Part shown: positions 11,271 to 23,200 of the stretch, piece after piece | Layout: each line of letters starts with the position of its first letter | Position numbering within the stretch: the stretch's first letter is position 1 | NCBI RefSeq assembly: GCF_030035675.1 | Contig: NC_084494.1 | Span: 18,335,248 to 18,399,247, forward strand | Origin: Rhineura floridana | Taxonomy: Eukaryota > Chordata > Lepidosauria > Squamata > Rhineuridae | Reading direction: 5' to 3' | Length of the DNA: 64,000 nt | Position numbers and translations under genes: made by a program | The notes under the pieces: generated by a model | What the model saw: the letters and a program-made list of their open reading frames with translations, nothing else | Databases searched by the model: none | What the model was told of the DNA's origin: nothing

Positions 11271-14200
11271 TCCGTTTTAGAAACCGTCAAAGATCAGAGG
11301 CTTTTTTTTTTGCTTTGCATCTGTAGAGCATTGCATCAAAAGCCATTGCCTTTATATGATGCCAGGATTATTGACTTGAACTGCTGCCTTCATTTCCTCC
11401 TTAAACAGAAATTGGAAGCAGAAAAAAGGATTGTTTTAAAAAAACAACTCCCATACAAAAAGTTCAGAGCAACATTTAATGAAAAGGGTTGCTAATGAAA
11501 AAAAACCCTGATATTTAAATAGCTGATGTGGGCAGACTTCAAGAATACACTGTAGTGTAGTGTGATAACTACATTGTGAGATATAGATGAGCTAGGGCAG
11601 ACAATTTTTAAGTGTTTAAAATCTTCAGATAAAACTGATAGCAAAAGGTTTTTCTTTCTCTATAGTAGATTTTTTAAAGCAAAAACACACCTCAACTATC
11701 ATTTGCCCAAAATAGACCAAAGTTGAAGCAAAGTGAGTCAAGGGGCAAATCGGAGATAGAATAAAGAAAAGAATCTCTTAATAACTGGGGGCTTGGTTCT
11801 GCCATTCCTTGGTAGCTGGCAGATGTGGACAATACAAGATCCATGAAGGAGAGGTGAACACCAGACGGTGCCGTGGAGTATTTGAATAGAGCAGTGCTCC
11901 AAAAAGTAAAACTTCCTTAGAGGGAATGACTCAGAAACTTTGGGTTGTATCCAGTGCTAGTCCTACTCAGAGTAGATGTATTGAAATCAGTGGGCATGAC
12001 TAAATAAGGTCCATTAATTTCAGTGAGTCTATTTGGAGTAGAACTTAGCTGGCTACAACCCAGTTTCACTGGGATTGTGGCAAGGGAGGGAAGGCTTAAA
12101 CTCTCCCTTCCTTGTGAGCTGAAATCTTGATGACAATTGGACTCCTCTGCACCTAGTATTGAATTTTTAAGCACACACAATGTGATTGCTAACCATGTCA
12201 TTAATGTCACTTATAGTTAGGCCTTAGGCTGCATTTGATCATCTTCTGTACTTTGTACAACATGGAAATGGTAACTTTCTTAGAGCATTGGTAGGTCTTC
12301 TGCTGATCTTTGGGCCCAGGCAAATGCCCAGTGTTGCTGCCCTCTGGAGCCAACCTTGCCCTGAGCAGCTGCATTGCATACTGTTAGTGTGAGGAGAATT
12401 TCACACAAATATAAGAGGGTGCAGAGCTTTATTTATGTGTTTCAGGTATTTATATTCTACTTAATATTCAGAATTTCTAAGCAGTTTTTTTTAAATGTCT
12501 TTATTACTTCCTAGCTCACAGTGATTCGGTCAAGAACATCATGTGAAAAGACCTTTAACAAAGTCCCCTTGAAAATGCTCACACCGCAGTGTGGGAACAG
12601 GTGCTGTGTGGTGCAGCCCCATGTTGCGGGATGTGAAAAATGGGTTTTTAGGAGGGGACAAAAAGTTGAGCAAACTTGTTATCTCAAAACCAGAATAAGC
12701 TTTAATATTTTCTAGTATTTTGTGACTGTACATTCACTTTTTCACAGCTTGACTTGATTTTTTTTGGAGTTCTCTTTTTAAAAACAACAACAGCAGCTCT
12801 GCCCGTTCGCTTCGCTCGTTAACCCCACTGATGTTGCCAGCGAACTCCCCCAGGGTTTGCTCCCCCCCCTCCCCCTGCACAAGGGTCACCAATGATCCTT
12901 CCCCCTGGGTTGCCAATGCTCCCCCTCTCCTCACTCACCCACCGACCAACCGACCAATGACCAGGCTCAGCTACCAGCAGGTGCCTTGCTCACCTCTGCT
13001 TCCGCCCACTCGCTTGCTCCTTTGTTTGCCATGGGCGCTGGCGCCTCCTCTACTGCTGCTGGGCAACTTGTACGCTGTCACCACCTCTGGGCGTCTCACA
13101 TGACTTGTGAGAAAAGAAAAAAGAGCAATTGCAAAATAGACAATAAGCAATGTTTCTTGTCCATTTGAAATTACCAACAGTATTAGAAAATCCAAGAGCA
13201 GCAAAGATTACAATTATTGAGCAGTTTCTTTTAGATTTTCCCTTCTCCCCCCTCTCCTCCTCTCACATTACAAAGTAAATACTAAACTTGGATGCAAAGG
13301 CCTTCTCTGCTTTTTTTTTTTGCTGAGTCTGTGTTATGTAAGAAATAGAAACTATTTTTATAGCAAGTTGCCCACAAAGAATGGGTTACATACCCCTTTC
13401 ATTTGGATTGAAAGCTTGTCCATAAGTTAGAATTCCCATGTTTTATCAAACCAGCCAGTAATTGGTGGCAGATACTTGCCTTTCTGTTTAGCCACTACTT
13501 GTAATTTAGCAGCTGTCAATGATAAAAAGATTAGATCCCTTCTAACTTTTAGTATGGCCTCTGCATCTAAACATCCTAGAGAGATTGTGATAGCTTTAGT
13601 GGGATAACATAGCCACTGATTGATTTTAATACATTAGAATCTCTGGCCCAGTATCTTCTGACCTCCAAAGGTGGTAGTATGCATCTCTAGCTCAGGCCAG
13701 ATGTGGCCTGCAAATTTGCTTCTAGTGGCCCATCAGGCCTTAGCCAACTTTGGGTTCCTCAATGACACCATTTCAGGGGCCTGTGCCAGGCATGACTGGG
13801 CCCTTGGGCTCCAGCCTGCTGTGGGTGCGTGGCACCTGCCTGTTCCACCTACCTCTCTCCTGTTTTCTACTGCTGTACGTGCTGCGTGTGCAGAGCTGCA
13901 ATCAGCAAAGATGGCGTCGGAGGCTTCTATAAGGGGCTGATGCCCCCGCGGCAGCAGAAGACAGGAAGGTGGAGCAAGTGAACGGGCGGGTGGCCTGGAA
14001 GCTCCCTCCCTGCAATCCGCAGCAGGGACCCTGCCTGGATCGCGGAAGGGGAGTGCTACTCTCCCACCCTAACAAGGGGCCCCTCAGAGGCCCCCTGGGT
14101 TGCAGGGGCCCTTGGCCAGAGCCTGACCTGGCCACCCTTTGGTGCCGGCCCAGCATCATTGCTGGAAGATCTTAGAAGCTCGGGGAGTAGGAAGGAACAC

Positions 14201-17200
14201 TCATTCCGGTTTCCTGAACTTTATGGCCTCCTTGGAATGATGCCATGACAAGAGGGTGAAGAGATGCTTTTGTAAGTGAAGGGTTTTCCAACCCTGTTTT
14301 TCCACCTATTGCAGTGTTGGGTTAGGAGATGAATTTGTGGTGTGTGATCTGTATGTGTATGAGATTAGTGTGTATTGGCTGCTTTAGCCACACCAGCCTT
14401 GGCCACACCCACCACTGGCATGTGACCTTTGTAGAGTTAGCCAAACCTCAATGCAGTCCTCAGACCATGAAAAGTTAGCTGCCTCTGCTCTAGCTCCAAG
14501 CTTCCTCTAGCACTGGTCAGAACATTGTTTATATTGTGCAGCTTAGCTTGAATAAATTGCCATCTTGTTATCAATTTAGAAGAGTTTTTTTCTGATGTAG
14601 TTTAAAAATACAAGTTGGGTTGGACACCTTATTTTAGTCCATATTTCTGCCTCTATTTGTGTCCTTATGACCTGGAACTATTTGGCAGTGTAATGAGGTG
14701 GGTCTTTTGTTCTGCATGAGATTCCAGTAAATTGTAGAGTATCAAGGTGACCCTTTTTTTCAATGAGCAAACAATTTTTCTGTGTGTTTTTGGTTTTTGC
14801 ACAGATGCTTGAATCTTGAATCAAATGGCTTAATGAGATTATAACATATTTATTCTGAAATTATTTTGAAACTGTATTTTGGACCACTTTGGTGTTTCAA
14901 CAATATGATGCATCTTGCTGTATTTGGGTTGTATCTAACTATGCTCTATTCAGAGGAAAAAAAGGTAAAGGTGTCCCTGCACTTCTAGTGCGAGTCGTTT
15001 CCAACTCTTAGGGTGATGTCTTGCAACGTTTACTAGGCAGACCATATATATGGGGTGGGATTGCCAGTTCCTTCCCTGGCCTTTCTTTACCCCCCAGCAT
15101 ATGCCGGGTACTCATTTTACCGACCACGGATGGATGGAAGGCTGAGTGGACCTCGACCCCTTTTACCGGAGATTCGACTTCCTCCTTTCGTTGGAATCGA
15201 ACTCCGGCCATGAGCAGAGCTTTGGCTGCGTTACCGCCGCTTACCTCTCTGCGCCACGGAGCCCATTGAAATTGATGGACCCAAATAAATAATGTTCATT
15301 AATGTCAATGGGTTGAACTTACAAGATCTGAACAAGGTGGTTCATGACAGATGCTCTTGGAGCTCGCTGATTCATAGGGTCGCCATAAGTCACGGTCGAC
15401 TTGGAGGCACATAACAACAACAATTTCAATGGGTCTCCTCTTGAGTATGACTAATGTTGGTTTCAACCCTTTATGTTTAATTCTCCCTGGATTGGAGATC
15501 TCTGATGTAGCTGTCCAGGGGGCTCTTCCTTCCTTCCTGACTGAAATTGGCACTGAGAATTTCAGCTTTAGAGTTCAGATGTTGAGGCTCAAACAGTATG
15601 AAGAAACTATTTTCTTATTGTATATACTCACCTTTGTCAAAGGCTAGAGGCATCTTATGCATTCGTTGGTTTTGCTGTCTGATGTGTCTCTGAGTGTGTT
15701 TGGCTTTTTAGTTAGAATTCTTGAGACCTAAGCTGGATAGCTCTATAAATTGCAGTGTGACTGCATTCCTTTGTACCTTGCTACGTCAGGTCTTAATAAA
15801 TAGGGCCCTCAGCCTTTCACTGTGTTGGAGAAAAATATGTTAGAAAACAAGAAGGGCTACACCAATGAATATATGTGGCATTCCGTCCTCCAGGATATGC
15901 TGTACTATATTAGTTTCGATTTGATAGATGTGTATGTTTCAAAATATTATCTTTCCCTTGTATTGTTTTTTAATAAGCATGATGCCGATTCTATACCATT
16001 CTTTTAAAAAGTTGTCTATGTGTGTGCTAAATAACTAGAGCTGCAATCTAAAACTCAGTCACTAGGAAGAAGCCCCACTGTTTAAAGGGACTTGCTAAGG
16101 AAACATGCCTAAGATTGCACTGAGACATTACAACCAACACAGAGACCCTTGTGACAGCTTACAAAGAATAAAAAAAAATCAGGAATGGGGAAGCTGTGGC
16201 CTTCCAGATGTTGTTGGCGTTCACCTCCCATCCTTCCTGACCATTGGGCGTGCTGGTTAGGGCTGATGAGAATGGGAGTCCAACAACATCTGAAGAGCCA
16301 CTGGTTCCGCATCCCTGATATAAATGATAATACAATATATAATTGAAGGCACACTTCATTTTAATCCCTTTTATCATGACAGGTGGATCAAACGTGATTT
16401 TTCTTTAATGTCACAATCCCCGTCACTGATCCTTTTTAATTAAAAATATTTAGACGTGGCTTGTTCCTAACTTTAAACCTGAACCACTAATATTTAATCC
16501 ATAGCCACCATCTGCAAACTCAGTGTTTTGGTAGCAGGCCTATTGCTACATGGTATGTACAGAGCTCTAACTATTGCTCTAACTCTTCCTTCCTGGCCAC
16601 TTTTCCAGCTTGATCTTCAGATCTGTGCTTTCCCTAATGTATTTTTAAAATTTAATCTCTCTCTACAACCAAAACAGATGGAGAGGAGCCAGACAAATTC
16701 AGCCACACCGCCTTGAAAAATGGACATACTATCCCCATTGACTGTTCTGGGATTGTCAACCTCACGCACCTGGAGGAAGAGACTGGAAAAAGATCAAGCC
16801 TTAAGAAGCCCGTTCCATTTGAGGAGCCAAAGACACTGCAAGGTGAGAATGTGGGATGCAGGAGTGGTGAGCTGTCTGATAAATGTTTTTCGTTACATGC
16901 CAGTTTCTCGTTGTGAAAATACCAGTTTTGGGTCTCTTCTGTGGAGCGCTCCCACCCATGGGATTTCCTCATTCTGTCACAAGCTACTCATACCTTCACT
17001 TCCAAAGGTTTAGCCCCACCCAGTTTATCTCTCCTATTATCAGCCGTGCTGTCTCCTCCTACCCACACAATGCTGGTGAGTGCCAGTCTTCAAACTGAAC
17101 TCTAGTTTGGGAATTGGGAGAAACCTTCATACTTCCTTTCCTATGCATTAAGTAAATATCTGCAAAAGCTTTCTAATGAGGCCCTCCCCCCTCTCTCCAA

Positions 17201-20200
17201 TTTTATGGACAATAGTTTAATGCATATTCAGAACTCTTTGGAGTAGTGTTCCATTGGTAGGTGGAAACGAGGACGGAGAATTGTGAAGATGGTCCTCTTC
17301 CTGACTAACCGTCCCCCTTGCAAAAACGTGGAACTTCTAGCTGACAGTTCACTTTTAGAAAGCTCTTGAAGTTGGTGGTGCCATCAGGGCAGGACTAGGG
17401 CAGGAGGTAGAAGTCCAGTGCTTAGCTTAGCAGAATGAGCAGGAGGGCCCCCAAATGCGTTGCTGGCACACTGCAACCTTGCTGTGCCATGAAGTGAGGG
17501 CAGCCAGATTTCCTAAACCTAAAAGCAAGAAACCCAAACAATAATAATACGTTGCTTGTTTGCCCGTGGCCCACCAAAGATGTAGGGTCTGCTGTCTTTG
17601 TGCCCAAGTTGTTTTCTTCACTCACATCTCTTCTTGCAGGGATGGGAAACCTCTGGCTCTCCGGATATCCCAGCTCCTATCTGCTGCAGCCATCATTATG
17701 AATGGTCAGGGATGAGGGAAGTTGGTCTAGCAACACCCCTGTGACGTCCTCCCCTGGTTCTCCCTGTCAGGTTCCCACCTGCTTGTGGCTACTGCCTTTC
17801 ACTAGGCACCACTAGGGATACCACCAGTCCGGACCGTCCTTTATATGGTTTCTCACTCCGCTCTAGCACAGATCTCACTAGATCCCCCTGCTAGGCAGCA
17901 CCACCAGTCACGTCCTATAACCAATACTCCCAGAGACTTTGCCTGAGTCTCTCTCTAGCTGGTTACTTTTGTGACTGCGTGCTTATGCTGTTCCCAACCC
18001 CCTTGTATCTTTATAGATAACGCATACAACTCTGGGTTGCTCTGGATACTTGAATTGTTATTATTCCTCCCTTCACTGCTGCCACCATTAGATACTGTTT
18101 CTGTTCAGCCTTGGTAATTACCTTGCCCTCCCTTCTGGTATGTATATCCCCCAGCCAAGGACCAGGCCTTTGGTAAACCAAATAAGTATTTATTAAATAT
18201 CAGAAATAACAAGATTAGTTTTAGAATGTTTCACAAGCGTATGGTTTCATCTATTCCTGTTTTGTACTTTATTTATTTTTATTTATTTTATTATGAGATT
18301 TGTTAGTCGCCCATCTGGCTGGTTGGCCAGCCACTCTGGGCGACGTACACGATAAAACAATATATAAAACAGTAAAAAATTTAAAAACACAGTAAAACTA
18401 GCCCGTTCCAAAAGCCTGCCTAAAAAACCAGGTCTTCAGGGTCCGGCGGAAGCTCATTATAGACGGGGCATGGCATAGATCATTTGGGAGAGAATTCCAT
18501 AGGGTGGGGGCCACAACTGAGAAGGCCCTCTCTCGAGTCCTCACCAGTCTAGCTGTTTTGACTTATTATTAATCAGAACTCCAACTCCCTCTTTCTCCAC
18601 ACTCCTGACCTCCACCCTCAAACACTTCTTTCTCCACACTCCCAACATCCACCCAGATTCAACTGTCATTCTTCCATTTATACTCCCAGCCATTTAAACG
18701 CTCAGCCAATCATCCAGCATTCTACAGCTCATGTACTCCCCCCTCCTCTTTCACTCCACTTACCATATGTTTTCTATATAAACAGCACTTACCATATTTA
18801 CACTATAAGCAGGAACATCACAACCCCCACCCCTGCCCTGCTGCCACTGGCATTTTCCCCCCTTGCCAAAGTACATTTATTTATTTATTTATGCGATTTA
18901 TTTATCGCCCATCTGGCTGGAGACCCAGCCACTCTGAGCGATGTACAAAGTAAAGGTATATGCCAACGGGTTTTCTTAAAAAAGAATCTAAATGATTTGA
19001 GGAATGTTACCATTTAATGGAACATTAATACATTAGCAGTTCTTAAAATATACTCTTTCCTTATCTTCTTCCTTCTCTCTTGCCAGTAAACCCGGGCTAA
19101 ACTGCTGCTCTTGCCCAGCCCACAGTCCCTTATCTTGGAGATTGTGCTACTGCCACCTCCTGGCTCCCTTGATTGCAGCATGGCTAAAAGCAAAAGGTTG
19201 GAGAGGGGGAGGTATACGTGTTTCACCAGAGCCCATGCAAACAGCTTGCTTTTTCTAAAAGTGCATGGATGATGCATGCAGCTTGCATGGCCTAGTTGCA
19301 TCACCATCACCCCCTGCCATTATGCACCTTTAATTTATGAAGTTATATTGGTGGATCCTGACCTATGCGGCTTGAAGAGGGATTGAGCACATTCATGGAA
19401 GGCATTCCCTATTGAGGGCTGTTAGTTATGATGAAAACTGCAGTGTTCAGAAGCAGTAAATCATTAAAGATCAGCTGCTAGGGGACAACAGTAGATGAAA
19501 GCCGTTGCCTTTATGCCCTGATGGTGGACTTCTTAGAGTCAATTAATTGTCACTAAGAGATGGAATAATGGACCTGTGGTCTGATCCAATAGAGCTGCTC
19601 TTACATTAACTTCATTGTGTTCTCTATTTGCTGTCCTAATCTTAACTTAACCTGTTCTCTTGTTTGATATTTTCACTAGCAAAATGTTGATTGTGGCAGG
19701 ATGTGCATTCATATATGCCTGTATATTCAGTGCCTGAGTCTAAGGACTTGTGGGGTGCAGGGATCCTATCACTGGACCAAGGGATAGATAGGGATGCTGT
19801 ATTATAAAATTACTCATTGGTTTTCTTAAGTGCTTAAATTCCAAAAGAATAGCCAGTTAGAAATTCTAAATCAGGGATGGGGAAGCTTTGGGGCCTCCAG
19901 GTGCTGACAGATTCCAACTCCCATCAGCCCCAGCCAGCATGCCCAGTTGTCAGGGATCATGAAGTCCCAACATCTGGAGGTTCCCCTTGTTTTAAATACA
20001 GGAGCTGGAAATTGTTGCCATCTTTTAACCATATCAGACAGACAGACAGACCTGCAGGATGTTTCTGCCCATGTAGGTTCTTCCTGGTCTACATGGCTGC
20101 CAGAGACCAGCATGGACTGTGGTATCTACACACTCCATGTTGGTTTCTGAGCTCCATGTGCTGGAGATGTCCTGGGTGGGAACTTACAGCTGCGGTGTCC

Positions 20201-23200
20201 AATCAGGGGTGCAAAAACTGCCACCTGGATATACTCTAGGTCTGTAGCTCCCAAAGGACAGAGGTGTGAGGCACCTTAAGACTAACTGGTTTAGAATGGC
20301 CTAGTTTTTGTAGACACTCATCTATTTCCCCAACCTGTCCACTAGATGTTTCGGCCATGCTTACTTGGGCTGATGGGAGCTGGAACCTGAAATATCTGGA
20401 GGATACCAGATTGGGGAAGGCTGCAGTAGAGGGAGAAAGTATTTGAAGCAAGCTGTGGTCAAAACCTTCATTGACTACAGGAAGATGAATGGGTCTCTTA
20501 GGTGTTACAGCCCGCTCTTCAAGGATGTAAAGGACATACTGCCTTGTCTAAAATGGGCAGATAAAAATACTTTAAAAATATATGGCTTTCTTTTAACAAT
20601 ACAAATGATCTAATAGGTTGTACCCTGATATGATATGAGATGTTCTTTTCTAGGTATTCCTATAATACAATTAAAAAATATGCTTAGTTGCAGGAACATA
20701 TGGCAACCATCCTGGTTCAGAAGTGGAACATCATCATCATCATTATCATGACTCTCAGGTTCCTAAGCAACCTCTGCTTCCTCCAAAACGCCCTTTGTCA
20801 TCCTCTTCTCAGGAGACAAGCGATATGCAGGCGAGGGATCTTGGCCCTCCCAGCAGCACGGCAAGGACTATGCCTTCCTCCACAATTGCAGCTACCACCA
20901 GCACAGAGAAAGGAGTCAATGTTTCCACTCCTTCCCCAGCCCCCAGGACTGTGCCCTCCACTCTCACAAATGCTCGCACTGCTGCTACGGTGAACACTAC
21001 CAACGCAACATCGGCTAAGCAACCCCCTGTCCCGCCTCCCAAGCCAGTTAATAGGAATAGCAACCCGTTAATAGGTAAGTGGCTCTTCTTTGTGTACATA
21101 TCATGCAGGTCTCTCTTTAATTCTTACTGCAGTTGTAATTGATACTAGTTCAATGTGGATGGAAAGAAGCCTGAAGGCAAATGACCAGAAAAAATAAATA
21201 AAAATAGTTCAGTTTTCAACTTTTCCTCCCACACTAACTGATGGGAGCCTAGGAAGATGCCTTATGTAGAGTCAGGCCATTAGTCCATCTAGCTCAGTGT
21301 TGTCAACGCTGACTGGCAATGGCTGTCCTGGATTTCAGTCCTACCTGGAGATGCCAGAGATTGACCCTGAGACCTTCCGCATGTGGTCAACCCCTCAGCT
21401 ATGGCCTGTCCCCAAAGGGAAATGAACACTACTTTGTGCAGAGCAATACTGACAGAATAAGGGGGATAACGGATAGTGGATTTCAGAGTGTGTCAATTCA
21501 CAAGTGCCTGAAAAAGTGCACTTGATACTAAATGAAAGTGTAAGTCCACCTTCCTGTTGAATTCTCAGATCAACATAACATTAGTTCCTTGTGTGCAATA
21601 GTCTATTATAGTAGTCCACCAATGTTGCCAGAAAGGCGAAAAGGCGTTCCATTGTATAAATGTCTAAAGTGCGAAAGAGCTTCTTTCTCTTGCATGTCTC
21701 TTATATATTTTAGTGACAAATTTCAGAGTGGTTTGTTGTAGCAGCAAAAACAGGGTCCTTTTGCACCTTAGGGCCAAAATGCACATGAATTGCTTGGCTA
21801 CCAGCCACATCTTTTTTTTTTTTAAATGCCCGATGTGCCTCCCCCCCCCCCCATTTTCATTGGGACCACAGCATGTGAAAGAAGGGAGGTTTAACCTTTC
21901 CTTCCCTAGCTGCCATGCAGCAATTCGTATTAGGAAAAAAGCGCCTGACCAGGAGTCTTTATCCTAAAGCAAATTGCAGTGTGGATGTCTGACTTTCATC
22001 ATGGCTTGGGGGGGGGAATGGTTAAACCTTCCATTTCCTGCATGCTGTGGTCCCAATAAAAATTGCCACACACACATTGGGTCTTAAATAATAATAAAAG
22101 AGAAACCCAGACTAGCCATTCAAAATCAGTCTAGCCATTCAAATAAAATAATGTCTGTATCGGTCCTTAGATTAACAACTTTATTGTGGAATAACTTCAT
22201 GTGGGCCATTTAGTCAAATGCAGGAAGTGTTATGCTGAGATAATTGTTCCACTCCTTGTTTTGTTTTGTCCATTCATTACTAAATGGGAGTGGATCAGGT
22301 CACACCCAGTCTGGATCTTTTATTTTTCTGAATGGATTTTGTGTGCATTTGGGCTCTACATACTCGTGGGTCACTCCCATCATTTGACTTGCTGGGCCAT
22401 CTGACATATCTTCCATTTCTTTTTATACTTTTGTAAGTATTTCAGGAGATTTTTCCAAAGACAAGTTTAACATAGCAATAAAACTGGTGCATATAAGATC
22501 ATCATAAAGGGCTGTGTGTGTGTATGTGTGTGAGTGAGTGAGAGAGACAGAATGTGAGTGTGTGTGTGTGTGTGAGTGAGTGAGAGAGTCCTAAACCTCC
22601 AAAGCCTCTTGTCAGTAGGTGACTCTCCTGGGTAACATCAGGAACAATGAGTCTCCTTTGTTAGCTGTAAAGAGTTTGCTGTTCTTTTGGCATTGCCGCC
22701 ATGCCTCCAGACAACTCCTAGCGCCCCAGTTCCATGCCAAACAACAGGTACCTGCTATGTCAGACTGTGGAAATGCACCATGTGCACAGCAAAGACTGTG
22801 GACATGCATCACGTGCACAGTACAACTCATCACAAGCTATGTCTGATCATGGCGCAGGTCTGTCTGATATTAATATTTATGACACTTAGACTCTATACAA
22901 AAGGAAAAGTCTCAAAGTGACTTGACAAGATAAAAACAAAACTTGTATAGTTCTCATAGTTGAAGTACAGAGTGTGCACATGGGATTTCCAACTATTCTC
23001 CCTCTAGGTGATGGCCAGGTTTTAGAACTCTTAGCAAAATATTTTTGTGATCGCTTTGTATAGAGTAAAGAAGGGGTGAGGGACATAGGACCTAAGCCAG
23101 GTCTGCATACAGTGCCTTGCAAAAGTACTCACATCCCTGACCAATGCTCTTGTATTACTGAATTACTAATTTTACATTGTAATTTCGTTCTGTATATTTT

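Larger units (their letters stand above)
9158..16677 (+). other. PHACTR4 intron, 7.5 kb
   Basis: No exon seen. Contents: SINE pieces (9385-9475 minus, 9490-9665 plus), palindromic MITEs (10712-10856, 16180-16317), a CT/GA compound microsatellite (11137-11268), Harbinger-like MITEs (11940-12062, 16030-16125), a C-rich tract (12780-13100), a GC-rich repeat (13670-14170), a tRNA-SINE (14962-15268) and a BovB tail (15309-15424). 9670-10700, 12070-12770, 13100-13660 and 15430-16030 show nothing I can name. Confidence 0.6.
16843..20693 (+). other. PHACTR4 intron
   Basis: Holds a MITE fragment (17639-17739), a solo LTR with a nested LINE piece (17740-18822), an L2-like tail (18872-18960), palindromic MITEs (19872-19989, 20327-20425) and a short (GACA)n run (20037-20051). 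16843-17630 and 18960-19870 show nothing I can name. Confidence 0.6.

Noticed and set aside
11112-11495. 127-codon frame with serine-leucine and arginine-glutamate runs
   Set aside because: It is the translation of the CT/GA microsatellite.
12780-13100. C-rich tract with 90-codon frame, considered as a CpG promoter or an exon
   Set aside because: No splice sites fitting the PHACTR4 phases, no core promoter motif and no recognisable protein; likely a degenerate repeat.
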